Assembly: GCA_036270875.1 (NCBI GenBank)
Contig: DATBBR010000121.1
Location: forward strand, 1-35,894
Direction of reading: 5' to 3'
Source: Acidimicrobiales bacterium
Lineage (GTDB): Bacteria > Actinomycetota > Acidimicrobiia > Acidimicrobiales > AC-9
Length of the DNA stretch: 35,894 nucleotides
The translations under genes and the position numbers were made by a program. Shown one piece after another: positions 8,391 to 17,994 of the stretch. The notes beneath the pieces are model-generated. The model saw only the letters and a list, made by a program, of their open reading frames with translations, was not told where the DNA came from and did not search any database. The number at the start of each line of letters is the position of its first letter. Position 1 is the first letter of the stretch.

Positions 8391-9458
8391 CTACAGACCC
8401 AGCTCCACGAGCACCGCGGCCAGGTCAGCGTCAACGGGCGTGGGCACCGTGATCTGGCTGATGGCGATGTCGGGATCCTTGAGGCCGTGTCCGGTCAGGA
8501 TGCAGACGACGGTCGACCCCGGTGGGGCGCCGGTCTGCAGGAGACCGGCGACCGCGGCCGCCGACGCCGGCTCACAGAACACCGACTCGGCTGCGGCGAG
8601 GAACCGGTAGGCCTCGAGGATCTGCTCGTCGGTCACGGCGTGGATCCCGCCACCGGACTCCGACGCCGCTGCCGTGGCCGAATACCACGAGGCTGGCTTT
8701 CCGATCCGGATGGCGGTCGCCACGGTCTCCGGGAACTCGATGGGGTGACCTTCGACGATGGGGGCCGCGCCCGCAGCCTGGAACCCGAGCATGCGGGGCA
8801 CACGGGTGGATCGGCCAGCGGCGCGGTACTCGCAGTAGCCCTTCCAGTATGCCGTGATGTTCCCCGCGTTGCCCACCGGGATGCAGTGGACGTCGGGGGC
8901 GTCACCCAGCGCGTCGATCACCTCGAACGCCGCAGTCTTCTGACCCTCGATCCGGTGCTGATTGACCGAATTGACGACGACGACCGGCGCCCGCTCGCCG
9001 AGCTGGCGAACGATCGACAGTGCTTCGTCGAAGTTGGCGGGCACCTGGAGGACTCTGGCCCCGTGGACAAGGGCTTGCGCCAGCTTGCCCAGCGCGATGT
9101 GGCCCTCTGGGATCAGCACCGCGCAGGTGAGGCCGGCACGCGCCGCGTAGGCCGCCGCCGATGCCGAGGTGTTGCCGGTGGACGCGCACACGACCGCCTT
9201 GGCCCCTGACTCCACGGCCTTGGAGATCGCCACCGTCATGCCACGGTCCTTGAAGGACCCCGTCGGGTTGGCTCCTTCCACCTTCAGCAGCACCCGCGCT
9301 CCGACCCGTTCGGACAGGCGTGGTGCGGGCAGAAGCGGCGTGCCGCCCTCGGCCAACGTCACCACCGGCGTGGCGACTGTCACGGGCAGGAACTCGCGGT
9401 ACTCCTCGATCACCCCCCGCCAGCCGGGGGCAGATGGCCCTCGATCGGGATGGCGCAT
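8391..9458 (-). CDS. thrC: Threonine synthase
   Basis: PLP enzyme of fold type II that converts O-phosphohomoserine to threonine and phosphate. The 355-residue length and the PLP-lysine motif [11 protein letters not shown] (Lys70) fit the short actinobacterial/plant-like class. [16 protein letters not shown] is the serine/threonine dehydratase-like loop and [14 protein letters not shown] is the PLP phosphate region. The ATG at 9458 follows the hom stop (9461-9459) with no gap, and GGCGGAG at the end of hom can serve as its ribosome site. The usual next gene, homoserine kinase thrB, which makes its substrate, is absent downstream. Confidence 0.96.
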   Translation of the reverse strand: MRHPDRGPSAPGWRGVIEEYREFLPVTVATPVVTLAEGGTPLLPAPRLSERVGARVLLKVEGANPTGSFKDRGMTVAISKAVESGAKAVVCASTGNTSASAAAYAARAGLTCAVLIPEGHIALGKLAQALVHGARVLQVPANFDEALSIVRQLGERAPVVVVNSVNQHRIEGQKTAAFEVIDALGDAPDVHCIPVGNAGNITAYWKGYCEYRAAGRSTRVPRMLGFQAAGAAPIVEGHPIEFPETVATAIRIGKPASWYSATAAASESGGGIHAVTDEQILEAYRFLAAAESVFCEPASAAAVAGLLQTGAPPGSTVVCILTGHGLKDPDIAISQITVPTPVDADLAAVLVELGL

Positions 9459-10799
9459 CTACTCCGCCCCGAGCTCCGCTCCGACGACCCGGAGCAGGCC
9501 GCGGACCCGCTCGACGGCATCGAGTCGGGCCAGCCCGTCGAGAGTCGCCTGAACGTCGCGCTCCACGGCCGTGTGCGTGATGAACACGAGGCGGGCCTCG
9601 TCGCCGAGTCCAACCTGCTCCATCGAGCGGATCGAGACCCGGTGCTCACCGAAGACCGCCGCCACGGTGGCGAGCACGCCGGGACGATCCAGCACGTCGA
9701 TGCTGATGTAGTACTGCGAGCGCAGCTGATCGACGGGGTCCACGTGGGCCCGCGACCGCACGGTCACGCGCCCACCGCCGCCGGCCCGCAGGTTGTGGGC
9801 GGCGTCGATGAGATCGCCGAGCACGGCGCTCGCCGTCGGCCGACCGCCGGCGCCTCGGCCATACAGCATGAGCTCGCCGACGGCCTCGCCCTCGATGAAC
9901 ACGGCGTTGAACGAGTCGCGCACCGAGGCGAGGGGATGCGTGCGCGGAACCATCGCCGGATGGACCCGGACGGCGATGGACGGCTGGCCGTCGGTCGATG
10001 CGCCACTGCCGCCGACGCCGGCTTCGTCCACCCGCTCGGCCACGGCCAGGAGCTTGATCTCGTAGCCGAGCTGGCCGGCGAAGGCGATGTCCGGCGGGGT
10101 GACGGCGGTGATCCCCTCCCGGTACACATCGCCGGTGACCACGTCCTGGCCGAAGGCGATGCTGGCCAGGATGGCCGCCTTGGCGCTGGCGTCGTACCCC
10201 TCCACGTCGGCGGTCGGGTCGCCCTCGGCGTAGCCGAGGCTCTGGGCCTCGGCCAGGGCCTCCGCGTAGTCGACGCCGTCCTCGCTCATGCGGGTGAGTA
10301 TGTAATTGGTAGTGCCGTTCACGATGCCCATGACCCGTTGGATGCGCTCGCCCGCCAGCGACTCCCGCAGGGGACGGATCAAGGGAATGGCACCGGCCAC
10401 CGACGCCTCGTACAACAGGTCGAGGCCGACGGCGGCCGCCACCTCCGACAGCTGGCCCCCCGCGCTGGCGAGCAGCTCCTTGTTGGCCGTTACGACCGGC
10501 TTGCCGGCCTTGAGGGCCTCGATGATCAGGCTGCCGGCGGGCTCGATCCCTCCGATCAACTCCACGACCACGTCGATGTCGGGATCGTTCACCACGGCGG
10601 CGGCGTCCCGGGTCAGACGATCAGCGCTCAGCTCGGGCGGCCTGGGCTTGTCGAGGCTGCGTACCGCCACCCGCTCCACCTGCAGACGGACGCCGGTGCT
10701 GGCGGTGATGGCATCAGCCTCCGTGGCGAGCAGCTGGACCAGCGCGCCACCGACGTTGCCGCAACCGAGCACGCCGACCTTTACCGGCGTCATGGTCAT
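9459..10799 (-). CDS. hom: Homoserine dehydrogenase
   Basis: NAD(P)H-dependent reduction of aspartate semialdehyde to homoserine, the branch-point step toward threonine and methionine. The N-terminal Rossmann motif is GVLGCGNVGGALV; VVELIGG and GKPVVTANKELLA follow, then the catalytic domain with NGTTNYILT and GDPTADVEGYDASAKAAIL. A C-terminal ACT domain (YYISIDVLDRPGVLATVAAVF) suggests feedback inhibition by threonine. Start choice: GTG 10808, ATG 10799 and ATG 10793 are all in frame. GGGAGGT at 10818-10812 is too close to the GTG and about 12 bases from ATG 10799, which I prefer. lysA ends about 57 bases upstream. Confidence 0.95.
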   Translation of the reverse strand: MTMTPVKVGVLGCGNVGGALVQLLATEADAITASTGVRLQVERVAVRSLDKPRPPELSADRLTRDAAAVVNDPDIDVVVELIGGIEPAGSLIIEALKAGKPVVTANKELLASAGGQLSEVAAAVGLDLLYEASVAGAIPLIRPLRESLAGERIQRVMGIVNGTTNYILTRMSEDGVDYAEALAEAQSLGYAEGDPTADVEGYDASAKAAILASIAFGQDVVTGDVYREGITAVTPPDIAFAGQLGYEIKLLAVAERVDEAGVGGSGASTDGQPSIAVRVHPAMVPRTHPLASVRDSFNAVFIEGEAVGELMLYGRGAGGRPTASAVLGDLIDAAHNLRAGGGGRVTVRSRAHVDPVDQLRSQYYISIDVLDRPGVLATVAAVFGEHRVSIRSMEQVGLGDEARLVFITHTAVERDVQATLDGLARLDAVERVRGLLRVVGAELGAE

Positions 10800-10855
10800 G
10801 GACGCCACGCTACCTCCCGGACCTGGGCCGATCCGCGGTGGGGAGGGCCCGCAGC

Positions 10856-12151
10856 TCAGACGTCGAGCCGGGCGAGGTCGGCGCAGCTCTCCCGGCGCAC
10901 CACCACCCGGGCCTGCCCATCGGCCACGAAGACCACTGGCGGGCGGGGCACCTTGTTGTAATTGGATGCCATGGAGTGCCCGTAGGCACCGGTGACCGGC
11001 GTCGCCAGGAGGTCACCGACAGCGAGATCGTCCGGGACCCTGGCGTCCCGGACGAGCACGTCTCCCGACTCGCAATGCTTGCCGACGATCGTGACGGTGC
11101 GGGCCCGCTCGACCGTGGTGGCGCGGGGCAGAAAGGCCTCGTAACCGCTGCCGTACAGCACGGGCCTCGGGTTGTCGCTCATGCCGCCGTCGACCGAGAC
11201 GTATGTGCGCAGACCGGGCAGGGGCTTGATCGTGCCGACTCGGTACACGGTGAGGGCGCCCGCTGCGACCACGGCCCGGCCGGGCTCCGCCGTGATACGC
11301 GTGCTCGGGGGGATGCCGGACCGATCGCAGGCGGTGTGGACGGCGGCCGCCCATTCGGTGATGCTCGGCGCCGACTCGCCCTCGACGTAGGCAACACCGA
11401 GCCCGCCACCCACGCAGAGCTCCGGCAGCCGGAGGGGGATGAAGAAACCGGCCAGCACCTCGACCGCCTTCACAAACGACTCGACCACGAAGACCTGGCT
11501 TCCGATGTGCGCGTGTATGCCGACCAGCTCCACCGCGCTCGACGCCCGCAGGCGTTCCACGGCTTCGGTGGCCGCACCGGAGCTCAACCCGAAGCCGAAC
11601 TTCGAGTCCTCCTGACCCGTCCTGACGTACTCGTGGGTGTGCGCCTCCACGCCTGGAGTGATCCTCGCCAGCACGGCAGGCCGGCGTCCAGCTGCTACTC
11701 GCTGAAGGCGATGGATCTCGTCGAAGGAGTCGACCACGATGCGGCCCACGCCAACCTCGACCGCGTTCGCCAGCTCCTCCTCGGACTTGTTGTTGCCGTG
11801 GAGAACGAGGCGCCCGGCCGGCACCCCGGCCGCCAGCGCGACGAACAGCTCGCCGCCCGTCGCAACCTCGAGCCACATGCCCTCTTCGTGCGCGAGCGCA
11901 GCCATGGCCTTGCAGAGAAAAGCCTTGCTGGCATAGGCGACCCCCTCTCCCCACGCCGCGACCGCCTCCCGGCAGCGCGCCCGCAGGTGGACTTCGTCAT
12001 AGATGAAGACCGGAGTGCCGACGTCCTCGGCCAGCTCGATCACATCGACCCCACCGACGGAGAGTCGACCGTCGGGGGACACCGACGAGGTGTCAGGCAA
12101 CAGACGCCGGTTCACGGCGGCGCTCGGGGTGCTGGCCTGCGAGGTGGTCAC
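10856..12151 (-). CDS. lysA: Diaminopimelate decarboxylase
   Basis: Last step of lysine synthesis, meso-diaminopimelate to L-lysine, by a fold-type III PLP enzyme. YASKAFLCKAM carries the PLP lysine (Lys76), GIHAHIGSQ binds PLP, EPGRAVVA and GKHCESGDVLV hold substrate and catalytic Cys residues, and GAYGHSMASNYN is the closing motif. The GTG at 12151 overlaps the argS stop as GTGA, giving 431 residues; a longer frame begins inside argS but the extra residues are not LysA-like. The argS-lysA-hom-thrC order is conserved in actinobacteria. Confidence 0.96.
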   Translation of the reverse strand: MTTSQASTPSAAVNRRLLPDTSSVSPDGRLSVGGVDVIELAEDVGTPVFIYDEVHLRARCREAVAAWGEGVAYASKAFLCKAMAALAHEEGMWLEVATGGELFVALAAGVPAGRLVLHGNNKSEEELANAVEVGVGRIVVDSFDEIHRLQRVAAGRRPAVLARITPGVEAHTHEYVRTGQEDSKFGFGLSSGAATEAVERLRASSAVELVGIHAHIGSQVFVVESFVKAVEVLAGFFIPLRLPELCVGGGLGVAYVEGESAPSITEWAAAVHTACDRSGIPPSTRITAEPGRAVVAAGALTVYRVGTIKPLPGLRTYVSVDGGMSDNPRPVLYGSGYEAFLPRATTVERARTVTIVGKHCESGDVLVRDARVPDDLAVGDLLATPVTGAYGHSMASNYNKVPRPPVVFVADGQARVVVRRESCADLARLDV

Positions 12152-13761
12152 ATCGAGTCTGGCGCGCTGACGCCCAGCAGGCCGAGGCCGACGGCGAGCC
12201 CGATGCGCGCACCCTCGACCAGCCACAAGCGGGCCTGGGTGAGCTCCTCGCTGATCCCCTGTCCCATCACGTAGCAGTCGTGGTAGAAGCCGTGAAAGTC
12301 CCCGGCCAGCTGCCGAACCCAGGTGGTGACCTTGTGGGGAGCCCGGTCACGGCAGGCGGTGAGCACCACGTCGGGGAGCTCCGTGAGCGCGCGCAGCAGA
12401 GCCAGCTCGCGCTGGTGCGTGAGCAGGCCCAGGTCAACTCGATCGAGGGGCTGGCGCTCGATCCCCCGCTCCCGCCTGACCCGATCGATCGAGGCGATCC
12501 GAGCGTGGGCGTACTGCACGTAGTACACCGGGTTCTCCATCGACTGACGCCTGATGAGATCGAGGTCCAGGGTCGTGGCCTGGTCGATGGAGGTCATCAG
12601 GCTGAGCAGGCGGGTGGCGTCGGGACCGATGTCGGTGACCAGGGAGTCCAGGCTGACGAAGTTCCCCGAGCGCTTGGACATCTTGCCGTCGGCGAGGGAC
12701 ACCATCTGCCCGAGCTCGACCTCGAGGCGTCCGTCTTCGACGCCGAGCGCCCGCACCCCCGCCAGCAGGCTCGCCACCTGGCCGTGGTGGTCGGCCCCGA
12801 AGATGTCGATCACCCGGTCGTAGCCCCGGACGAGAAACTTGTCCCGGTGGTAGGCGAGGTCGCCGGCGAGGTAGGTGAACTCGCCGTCGGACTTGATCAG
12901 GACCCGGTCGCGGCTGTCATCGACGGCCGTGCTGCGCAACCAGGTGGCCCCATCCGAGTCGTAGACCAGGCCCCGCTCGGCCAAGACGGCGATCGTCTCC
13001 TCGACGGCGCCGCTCTCCTCGATCGACGCCTGGCTGTACCACTCGTCGAACACGATGCCCAGCCCCTCGAGCGTGCCCCGGATGTTGTCGAGAATTCGCG
13101 TCGCTGCCCATCTGCCGGCCGCGACCACATCGTCATCGGGGCCGTCATAGGCGCGGGCGAGCTCGGCCACGTACTCGCCCTGGTAGCCCTCCTCCGGCAC
13201 GACCCCTCCGCGTCGGCGGGCGAGCAGGCTCTCGCCCAGGCGTCGGATCTGGCCACCGGTGTCGTTGACGTAGTACTCGCGGCTCACCGACCAGCCGCAG
13301 CGGCTGAAGATGCGGCCCAGGGCGTCGCCGTAGGAGCACAGCCACCCATTGCCCACGTGCAGGGGTCCGGTTGGGTTGGCCGAGACGAACTCGAGCTGGA
13401 CCCGCTCTCCTTTGCCGGTGTCGTCGCGGGCGTAGTCGTCGGTGCCCTCGCGGACGACCTGACGGAGGGCCTCGTGGAGCCACGACTGCCGCAGACGGAA
13501 GTTGACGAAGCCGGGCCCGGCCACTTCGACGGCGGCAACGTGGGGGGGCGGGTCGGCGGTGAGCCGCTCGGCGAGGGCCGTCGCCAGCTCACGCGGGGCG
13601 CGTCCCGCAGCCTTGGCCGAGGTCAGCGCGACGTTCGAGGACCAGTCGCCGTGCTCGGGGCGGGCCGGTCGCTCGAAGGCGACGGTAGCGGGGAGAGGGT
13701 CCACGCCGAGATCGGCCAGGGCGGCAAGCACGGAGTCGGCCAGCACGTCACGGACGTTCAC
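12148..13761 (-). CDS. argS: Arginyl-tRNA synthetase
   Basis: Class I aminoacyl-tRNA synthetase charging tRNA-Arg. The HIGH motif appears as HVGN at residues 135-138 in SANPTGPLHVGNGW, and KMSKRSGNFV begins at 360. An N-terminal Add1 domain (about 1-95) and a C-terminal DALR anticodon-binding domain (QYAHARIASI onward) complete the 537-residue protein. The GTG at 13761 overlaps the stop of the response regulator upstream as GTGA, and its own stop overlaps lysA the same way, so three genes are coupled. A tRNA-Arg gene lies just beyond, on the other strand. Confidence 0.97.
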   Translation of the reverse strand: MNVRDVLADSVLAALADLGVDPLPATVAFERPARPEHGDWSSNVALTSAKAAGRAPRELATALAERLTADPPPHVAAVEVAGPGFVNFRLRQSWLHEALRQVVREGTDDYARDDTGKGERVQLEFVSANPTGPLHVGNGWLCSYGDALGRIFSRCGWSVSREYYVNDTGGQIRRLGESLLARRRGGVVPEEGYQGEYVAELARAYDGPDDDVVAAGRWAATRILDNIRGTLEGLGIVFDEWYSQASIEESGAVEETIAVLAERGLVYDSDGATWLRSTAVDDSRDRVLIKSDGEFTYLAGDLAYHRDKFLVRGYDRVIDIFGADHHGQVASLLAGVRALGVEDGRLEVELGQMVSLADGKMSKRSGNFVSLDSLVTDIGPDATRLLSLMTSIDQATTLDLDLIRRQSMENPVYYVQYAHARIASIDRVRRERGIERQPLDRVDLGLLTHQRELALLRALTELPDVVLTACRDRAPHKVTTWVRQLAGDFHGFYHDCYVMGQGISEELTQARLWLVEGARIGLAVGLGLLGVSAPDSM

Positions 13762-14138
13762 GACCGCTGCTTGGAAATCAGGGCCGCGACGCGATCGAGG
13801 AGGTCGAGGGGGTCGAAGGGCTTGGTGATGTAGTCCTCCGCCCCCGTCGACTGACCGGCCCTGATATCGGACTCCTGCGCCTTGGCCGAGAGGAGGATGA
13901 CAGGGATGTCAGCTGTGGCCGGGTCGGCCTTCAGCGCCGAGACCACCTCGAGGCCGTTCATCTTCGGCATCATGATGTCCAAAACCACCACGTCAGGCAG
14001 GTCGGCCCGGGCCCGCTCGAGCCCCTCGACCCCGTCCACTGCCTCGACGACGGTATAGCCCTCCATCTCGAAGTTGACTTGCAGCAGCGTCTGGATCACG
14101 GGGTCATCGTCGACGACGAGTACCGTGGTTTCAGGCAT
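13758..14138 (-). CDS. Single-domain response regulator (receiver only)
   Basis: A 126-residue CheY-like receiver with no output domain. The acidic pocket is Asp10/Asp11, the phosphorylated residue Asp54 (VVLDIMMPKMNG), the switch Ser84 (ILLSAKAQ) and the conserved Lys106 (ITKPFDP). The ATG at 14138 gives the normal MPETTVLVVDDDP start. No Shine-Dalgarno is seen; a TAGTAT box ends eight bases before the ATG, so the mRNA may be leaderless. No histidine kinase is in the window, so its partner is encoded elsewhere. It is the first gene of the argS-lysA-hom-thrC transcript and overlaps argS by four bases. Confidence 0.93.
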   Translation of the reverse strand: MPETTVLVVDDDPVIQTLLQVNFEMEGYTVVEAVDGVEGLERARADLPDVVVLDIMMPKMNGLEVVSALKADPATADIPVILLSAKAQESDIRAGQSTGAEDYITKPFDPLDLLDRVAALISKQRS

Positions 14139-14146
14139 CAGGGGGA

Positions 14147-14152
14147 ATACTA
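14147..14152 (-). promoter_or_regulatory. Possible -10 box for the response regulator-argS operon
   Basis: TAGTAT on the minus strand ends eight bases before the ATG of the response regulator, whose upstream region has no ribosome site. No good -35 hexamer is seen, so confidence is low. Confidence 0.35.
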
Positions 14153-14200
14153 GGGGCCCAGCCAGGGCCAACTACCAACCCGGTAGAGTTTCGGATCAGC

Positions 14201-14272
<72 letters not shown>

Positions 14273-14389
14273 CGCCGCGAGTAGCACTGCCAGAGGCGCA
14301 ACTATAAGGGTCGCAGTGTTCGCCGAAAGGTCACCGACCATTCACCCCGTTGAGGAAGGACCCGACCCGCCAACCCTGAACCTCTGTGC

Positions 14390-17152
14390 GTGCTACGGGG
14401 ACGAGCGCGGCGGAGGTCACTGATCGCCTTGGTGTGCGGCGCGCTGGCCATGTCCGGCGGCGTGGCCCTGGCGGCGGACAACGCCACCACGAGCGGCCGG
14501 ATCGGGCCCGCGTACGGGATCACGCCGGGCGGACGGCAGCTGACGCCCGCCGGTCGGATGACTCCTCTCGGCGACTTCCCGACGGGGGGAGCGCTGTCCC
14601 CCGATGGCCGCTTCTACTGGGCGGTCGACTCCGGCCACGGCCGCGACGACGTCCAGATCGTCGACGTCGGCACCGGCAAGCTGCGTCAGGTGCTCCCGCT
14701 GCCTGGCGCCTACGGCGGCATCGCATACGCGCCCGACGGGCGGACCGTCTATGTCTCCGGCGAGCCGGTGGGCAACAGCCACCCCACGGGCCCCACGATG
14801 GCGAGCACCGGTGACGCCATCCACGTCTTCACCGTCGACCCCAGCAGCGGGCGTGCCACCGAGCGCGCCCCGATCGGGCTGCCGCCCACCAGTGGCGGCA
14901 CCGCCCAGAAGGAAGCCGCGAACCCGGCGTCGCTGATCGTCCAGCCCCCGGGCCCCGGTCCGTCGTCGGGCCTGGGCTGGCCCATCGGTCTGGCCGTCAC
15001 CCCTGACCAGCGGATGCTCGCCGTGGCTCTCAACCAGGCGGACCAGGTGGCGGTCATCGACCTCGCGACGCGAGCGGTTCGTCTCGTCAAGGTGGGTGCC
15101 TACCCGTACGGCGTCGCTGTCGACAGCCACAGCGCCTACGTGTCCAACGAGTACGACGGCACGGTCTCGGTCGTCGATCTCGACACCGGCAGCGTGGCCC
15201 GCACGATCACGGTCGGTACCCAGAACTCCCACCCCGAGGGCCTCGCCCTCGACCGTTCCCACCACCAACTGTTCGTCGCCGTGACCAACCGGGACCAGGT
15301 CGCGGACGTCGACACTCTGACGAGCACCGTCCGCGACGTGTCCGTCGGCCGCAGTGCCGGAGTGGGCACGGCGCCCGTGGCCCTCCGTGTCGCCCCCGAT
15401 GGCCGGACCCTGTACGTCGCCGATGCCGGCGAAGATGCCGTTGCCGTCATCGCACTCACAGACCGGACGGGGGGCGCACGAGCGCTCACGGTGGTCGGAC
15501 GCGTGCCTACGGCCTTCTATCCGACCGATGTGGCGGTCACACCGGACGGCCGTCGCCTCATCTGGCTCGCGGGCAAGGGACTGGGTGCCGGGCCCAACCC
15601 CCTGTACGGCCAGAACTTCGCGGCCAGCGAGCGGGCGCCGTACGGCCAGTACGTGGTCGACATGCTGATCGGCCGCCTCGGCGTGCTCTCCACCCCGAGC
15701 GATGCCGACGCGGCGCGAATGTCTCACCAGGTCGACCAGGAGGTCCGACCGACCGACCTCGCCCCCGGCCCGTCCAACACACCGATCAACGCCCCCGGCG
15801 GCGGTCCGAGCCGCCAGATCAAGCACGTGTTCTATGTCGTCAAGGAGAACCGCACCTACGACCAGGTCCTCGGCAGCGATCCTCGCGGCGACGGCAGTCG
15901 CTCACTGGAGTTATTCGACGACAACGGCGTGAACGGGCCGGCTACCGGCGTCACGCCGAACGCGCACAGCCTGACCCGGATGTTCCCGCTGCTCGATCAC
16001 GTCTATGCCGACAGCGAGGTCTCGGTTGACGGACACATCATCACCTCGGGGGCGTACGCGACGGACTTCGTCGTCAAGGCCCTGCACGCCAACTACGCCA
16101 ATCGGGGACGGGTCGCAAACTTCGGCCAGGCACCGGAGACGTTCCCCCCCAACGACTTCATCTTCGACCAGGCCGTCCGCCAGGGCGTATCGTTCCGCAA
16201 CTACGGCGAGTACAGCGCCGGCGTGCTCCCGAGCAGCAACGACGGCCGCTCGACCTACCGCGCATCTCAGCTCAACACCGCCTTCGGCTATCCGATCTCC
16301 TTCGGGTGCGACGGCATCGGCACGACCCCAAACGGGGTCGACAACCCGGCGGTGTGCGACACCGATTCGGGGACGCTCGGCCCTCAGGGCGCTCTCGGCG
16401 TGGCCACGAGTCGCTTCGACTTCTTCCAGCAGCAGTTCAACGCCGAGGTGGCAACGGGCACCGTCCCGGCCCTGAGCTACATCACCCTGCCGAATGACCA
16501 CACCAACGGCGTGCGCAAGAACTACCCGACACCAAAGGCGATGGTGGCAGACAACGACCTCGGTCTGGGCCAGCTCGTCGACCTCATCAGCCACTCCCCC
16601 ATCTGGTCGAGCAGCGCCATCTTCGTCGTCGAGGACGACTCCCAGGACGGAGCCGACCACGTCGACGCCCACCGTATGCCCGCGTACGTGATCTCACCGT
16701 GGGCTCGCCACGGCGCCGTCGTGCACACCCGCTACGACCAGCTGTCGGTGCTCCGCACGATCGGGCTCATGGTCGGTCTCCGTCCCCTGTCGCTCTTCGA
16801 CGCTCTGGCCGAGCCCATGTACGACGCGTTCATCCCCGGCGATGCGCAACCCGATCTCGAGCCATACAACGCGGTCATCCCTACCCAGCCGCTGACGCAG
16901 CTCACCGCGTCGACTCCTACCGGGCTCGACGGCGCCCTGCCCTACAGCAACGTCGACCTTGTGCCACAGCGCCTGTTCGACGCCGCCCTCTGGCGCAGCG
17001 TGTACGGCCCCGGATCAACGCCGCCGCCGGCGGGACCCAACGCCTCCCCGGACGAGGCGGAACGGGCCGCCCAGACGCAAGAGGAGTGGCAGGCGCACGG
17101 GAACGTCGCCGCCTGGCTGAGGGCCCACCCGCGTGGTGATCCGTCGGGATAG
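14390..17152 (+). CDS. Secreted YncE-type beta-propeller / phosphoesterase fusion
   Basis: A 920-residue exported protein. Residues 1-29 form a signal peptide (a basic RGRARRRS stretch, hydrophobic core, cut near ALA). Residues about 60-430 are YVTN/YncE-like beta-propeller blades (SPDGRFYWAV, APDGRTVYVSG, VAPDGRTLYVADAG). From about 475 to 810 is a phosphoesterase domain of the acid phosphatase/phospholipase C family, with VKENRTYDQ (from residue 484), SVDGHIITSG, LPNDHTNG and the metal-binding IFVVEDDSQDGADHVDAH. Such fusions are known as bifunctional YncE/alkaline phosphatase family proteins; the substrate is unknown. The start is GTG at 14390; AGGAAGGA lies about 30 bases upstream, too far to decide it. 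It ends eight bases before the convergent hydrolase. Confidence 0.87.
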   Translation: MLRGRARRRSLIALVCGALAMSGGVALAADNATTSGRIGPAYGITPGGRQLTPAGRMTPLGDFPTGGALSPDGRFYWAVDSGHGRDDVQIVDVGTGKLRQVLPLPGAYGGIAYAPDGRTVYVSGEPVGNSHPTGPTMASTGDAIHVFTVDPSSGRATERAPIGLPPTSGGTAQKEAANPASLIVQPPGPGPSSGLGWPIGLAVTPDQRMLAVALNQADQVAVIDLATRAVRLVKVGAYPYGVAVDSHSAYVSNEYDGTVSVVDLDTGSVARTITVGTQNSHPEGLALDRSHHQLFVAVTNRDQVADVDTLTSTVRDVSVGRSAGVGTAPVALRVAPDGRTLYVADAGEDAVAVIALTDRTGGARALTVVGRVPTAFYPTDVAVTPDGRRLIWLAGKGLGAGPNPLYGQNFAASERAPYGQYVVDMLIGRLGVLSTPSDADAARMSHQVDQEVRPTDLAPGPSNTPINAPGGGPSRQIKHVFYVVKENRTYDQVLGSDPRGDGSRSLELFDDNGVNGPATGVTPNAHSLTRMFPLLDHVYADSEVSVDGHIITSGAYATDFVVKALHANYANRGRVANFGQAPETFPPNDFIFDQAVRQGVSFRNYGEYSAGVLPSSNDGRSTYRASQLNTAFGYPISFGCDGIGTTPNGVDNPAVCDTDSGTLGPQGALGVATSRFDFFQQQFNAEVATGTVPALSYITLPNDHTNGVRKNYPTPKAMVADNDLGLGQLVDLISHSPIWSSSAIFVVEDDSQDGADHVDAHRMPAYVISPWARHGAVVHTRYDQLSVLRTIGLMVGLRPLSLFDALAEPMYDAFIPGDAQPDLEPYNAVIPTQPLTQLTASTPTGLDGALPYSNVDLVPQRLFDAALWRSVYGPGSTPPPAGPNASPDEAERAAQTQEEWQAHGNVAAWLRAHPRGDPSG

Positions 17153-17160
17153 CAGGTCGG

Positions 17161-17994
17161 TCAGGGCCGAAGGTGCGCGAGCAGCAGCCGGACGACCTCG
17201 TCCGGCGCCTCTTCTGGGATCCAGTGGGGCACCCCCTCGAGGACCTCGAACCGGTAGGGCCCGGAGACGAAGCGCCCCGTCAGCTCCGCCGCCTTCCGGC
17301 CCAGCGCCACGTCCTCAGTGCTCCACACATAGAGGGTGGGTACCTCAATCGGCTTGGCGTCACGTACGGCAGTCGCCTCGTACGGCAGCGCCCGGTACCA
17401 GTTCAGTGCGCCGGTGAGGGCACCGGGCTTCTTCATTGCGTCGAGGTACTCGCGGGCCCGCTCCTCTGACAGGCCCGAGCGGCGCATCGCCGACCTGGCC
17501 ACCCGCCCATCACCCGCCAACGTCAGCCACTCCGGCAGCCGGGGGATTTGGAACAGTCCCATGTACCAGGAGCGGAGGGCCTGGCCGCTCGTCACAGCCG
17601 AGCGGAGGAAGGCACGGGGGTGTGGGGTCGACAGGACAGTCAGCGTGCGAAGGCGGTCGGCGTGGTCGGTGGCCAGCGCCCACGCCACCGCCCCACCCCA
17701 GTCGTGGCCGACGACGTGGAAGCCGTCGACGCCGGCCTGATCGGCCAGGGCCAGGACATCGGCCACGAGCTCGCTCATGACATAGGCGCGCCGACCCTGG
17801 GGTCTCGCCCCCGGTGAGTAGCCGCGTTGATCGGGGGCCAGGACCCGATAGCCGGCTGCCACCAGGTGGGGAGAGATCGAGCGCCACGACGCCGAGCTCT
17901 GGGGATAGCCGTGGAGGAGCACGACCGCCTCGGCGTCTGCCGGTCCCACGTCGGTCACGTCGAATGTCAACCCGTTGCGCGTGAAGTGTTCCAC
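17161..17994 (-). CDS. Alpha/beta hydrolase, epoxide hydrolase-like
   Basis: A 277-residue cytosolic alpha/beta hydrolase. HGYP at residues 28-31 gives the oxyanion hole typical of epoxide hydrolases, the nucleophile is Asp98 in VVGHDWGGA, and the catalytic His is His257 in GVPHWIPEE. An Asp nucleophile excludes ordinary esterases and fits epoxide hydrolases or haloalkane dehalogenases; the HGxP motif favours the former. The start is GTG at 17994, without a ribosome site; GATGCT ends six bases upstream, so it may be leaderless. The substrate cannot be read from the sequence. Confidence 0.85.
   Translation of the reverse strand: MEHFTRNGLTFDVTDVGPADAEAVVLLHGYPQSSASWRSISPHLVAAGYRVLAPDQRGYSPGARPQGRRAYVMSELVADVLALADQAGVDGFHVVGHDWGGAVAWALATDHADRLRTLTVLSTPHPRAFLRSAVTSGQALRSWYMGLFQIPRLPEWLTLAGDGRVARSAMRRSGLSEERAREYLDAMKKPGALTGALNWYRALPYEATAVRDAKPIEVPTLYVWSTEDVALGRKAAELTGRFVSGPYRFEVLEGVPHWIPEEAPDEVVRLLLAHLRP

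Noticed and set aside
8053-8434. Open frames in the thrC-rho gap as a possible thrB remnant
   Set aside because: Their translations show none of the GHMP-kinase motifs (such as the PxxxGLGSSAA loop) and have biased composition typical of shadow frames in GC-rich DNA.
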